A DNA stretch of 31,111 nucleotides from contig NAVB01001239.1 in NCBI GenBank assembly GCA_002179805.1, positions 1 through 31,111 on the forward strand, written 5' to 3'. The notes beneath the pieces were generated by a model. That model was not told the DNA's origin. It made no database searches and worked only from the letters and a program-made list of their open reading frames with translations. Of the stretch, positions 29,901 to 31,111 are shown piece by piece (position 1 is the stretch's first letter; each line of letters opens with the position of its first letter). Position numbers and translations under genes: made by a program. The stretch comes from Acanthamoeba lenticulata. Its lineage: Eukaryota; Discosea; Longamoebia; Acanthamoebidae.

Positions 29901-31111
29901 GTGCCCTCGGCCACCGGCCCCTTGAACACGACGTCGAGCAGGCACGACGCCATCCGTTCCCTGCGCTTCCGCCCACACACGCACACACGCACGTGACGCC
30001 ACAACGGCGATGTGAGAACACGCACGCGCGTTGTGTGCGCGAACCTCCCCAGGGGAAGGGAGAGGCGCACAAGGCCGCGGGGCTCGTCGTTGGCTGCGCC
30101 AGGTAGTGCAACAGGCGCGGCACGAGCTCCGCCTGAGCCAACGCGGGCTTGAGCTGGCGCAGCTGCCTCGCGAGCATCTGCGCCCCGCCGGTGCCGTCGT
30201 GCGATGATAGGATGAGCCCACGACACATGCGCGCGTGCGTTGTGTGCGCGTGTGCGCGCAAGCGAGAACACGGTTGACCCCGAGGGAAGAGGTCGCGTGT
30301 TGTCGTGCGGAGCGCACCTCGGCCATGCCCGAGGGCGGGGCCCGGTGGGGCAGGGATAGGCAGGGCTCGGGCGGTTCTACGCCGAATCCGTAATGGAAGT
30401 TTTTGGCCGCAGCGCGGGCGCGGTACTCCACCAGGCGGTCGTGCACGCTGGCAAGGAACTCGGGCGATACGAGCCCGTTCGTGAGGGGCACTGACTTTGC
30501 GGCCCACTGTTGTTCGCCAAACAGCGTCGAGTCTGGCATTCCCCAAGAATGACAAGAATGAATGAGGAAGGGATGACAAGGCCGTTGTCACTGCCGCCGC
30601 CGCCGCCCTCGAGGTAGAGACACTCGGCCCACGACGCGGAGAAGAGGGGACGCGTACCGGGATGGGGCCAAGCGGCGCACAGGGGACTGTCATCGGCCAT
30701 GATGGACAGCGCGTGCTCGATGACGAGCATGGGAGGCTCCACGAGCACGCTGAGTGCCGCCAGCGCGAGGGCCGTCCGAGCGGGCTCCTCGCCAAGGCGC
30801 AGTCCGGCTCCACCATCTTCCCCATCGCTGGCCTGCTTCTCTTGTTCTTCCGCACCGGCCATGGGATCTCCGGCCTCCTCCTTCCCGCTCTCCCCCTCAC
30901 TATCTTCTTCATCTGCGTCGTTAAGAAGAAGAATAAACGAAGAAAAACAAACTTTAAGCTCCTCGAAAATAAAACAAAATCTAAAAAACAAAAAACAAAA
31001 AAACAAAAACAAATAAAAATAGTAAAAATAATAAAATAACAAGAACAAGAGGAAGAGAACCTTCTGAGGCACATCGGGACAGGGGATCCCAGGTCCCGCC
31101 CCACAGGAGGG
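26966..31111 (-). CDS. large alpha-helical, HEAT/ARM-repeat-like protein, 5' partial
   Basis: Sixteen exons, 5' to 3': 31061->31111, 30658-30912, 30318-30532, 30071-30177, 29598-29960, 29449-29513, 29236-29334, 28982-29073, 28801-28926, 28659-28739, 28368-28575, 28045-28283, 27849-27924, 27499-27738, 27269-27413 and 26966-27155; phases agree throughout for about 850 residues. I cannot name the family. The sequence is almost entirely amphipathic helices of HEAT length (for example DVYLRLLHESDPRVKQQAVF and REALSALCANVL), interrupted by acidic K/E/D loops near exons 30658-30912, 29598-29960 and 28045-28283. No catalytic motif or membrane helix is visible. A scaffold or transport-adaptor role is a guess from the repeat type. 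The 5' end lies beyond the window. The 28801 junction could shift by three bases. Confidence 0.7.
27988..28021. repeat. (CT)n-(GA)n palindromic tract in an intron
   Basis: CT dinucleotides run to a central TCGA and are mirrored by GA dinucleotides. Bases 27988-28017 form a perfect 30-bp palindrome, with GAGA extending it on one side. It lies inside the 27925-28044 intron of the HEAT-like gene and could fold as a 15-bp hairpin in the transcript. Confidence 0.93.
28325..28358. repeat. (TGTCG)n pentanucleotide tract in an intron
   Basis: Near-perfect TGTCG repeats with one variant unit (TGTTG), about seven units, within the 28284-28367 intron of the HEAT-like gene. The tract occupies much of the 84-nt intron. 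Confidence 0.85.

Overview
The window reads as nuclear DNA of a GC-rich, intron-dense amoeboid protist. Acanthamoeba or a close discosean amoebozoan is my inference. Support comes from high coding GC, many introns of about 55-250 nt, short AT-rich or pyrimidine-rich spacers, eukaryotic tRNA genes, and eukaryote-only families (Nup62, DGAT1, C2orf69, EFM7, KCTD9-like). I rebuilt eleven protein-coding genes by hand; in every model the exon phases agree and the total coding length is a multiple of three.

Layout. 71-3202 (+): a MAST/IREH1/Rim15-type AGC kinase, cut at its 5' end by the window edge. 3203-4027: a pyrimidine-rich convergent spacer. 4028-4770 (-): membrane-anchored peptidyl-tRNA hydrolase 2. 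4871-6754: a histidine-phosphatase gene (5054-6627, +) lying between two identical tRNA-Trp genes in opposite orientation. 6881-11664 (-): a very long low-complexity protein ending in a BTB/T1 domain and pentapeptide-like repeats. 12036-12461 (-): a small, probably mitochondrial, single-pass protein. 12708-15231 (-): nucleoporin Nup62/Nsp1. 15541-20084 (+): a pseudokinase, F-box, SPRY and arrestin-like fusion, the most unusual gene here. 20233-21849 (+): a C2orf69 homologue. 21937-24471 (-): a DGAT1-like MBOAT acyltransferase whose usual catalytic histidine position holds tyrosine. 24584-25141 (+): a GFA/CENPV-type zinc protein. 25264-25336 (-): tRNA-Thr(AGU). 25388-25560 (-): a frameshifted remnant of a protein-isoaspartate methyltransferase. 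25571-26800 (-): EFM7-type methyltransferase. 26966-31111 (-): a large helical, HEAT/ARM-like protein running off the window.

The genes do not form a pathway; they are housekeeping and signalling genes packed head-to-head or tail-to-tail. Two intergenic regions (15232-15540 and 24472-24583) must serve as divergent promoters. Across genes, 5' splice sites favour C at position +4 (GTACGT/GTGCGT), and three introns appear to use GC-AG boundaries with the matching GCACG donor. Three introns or intron-like segments are stop-free and a multiple of three long.
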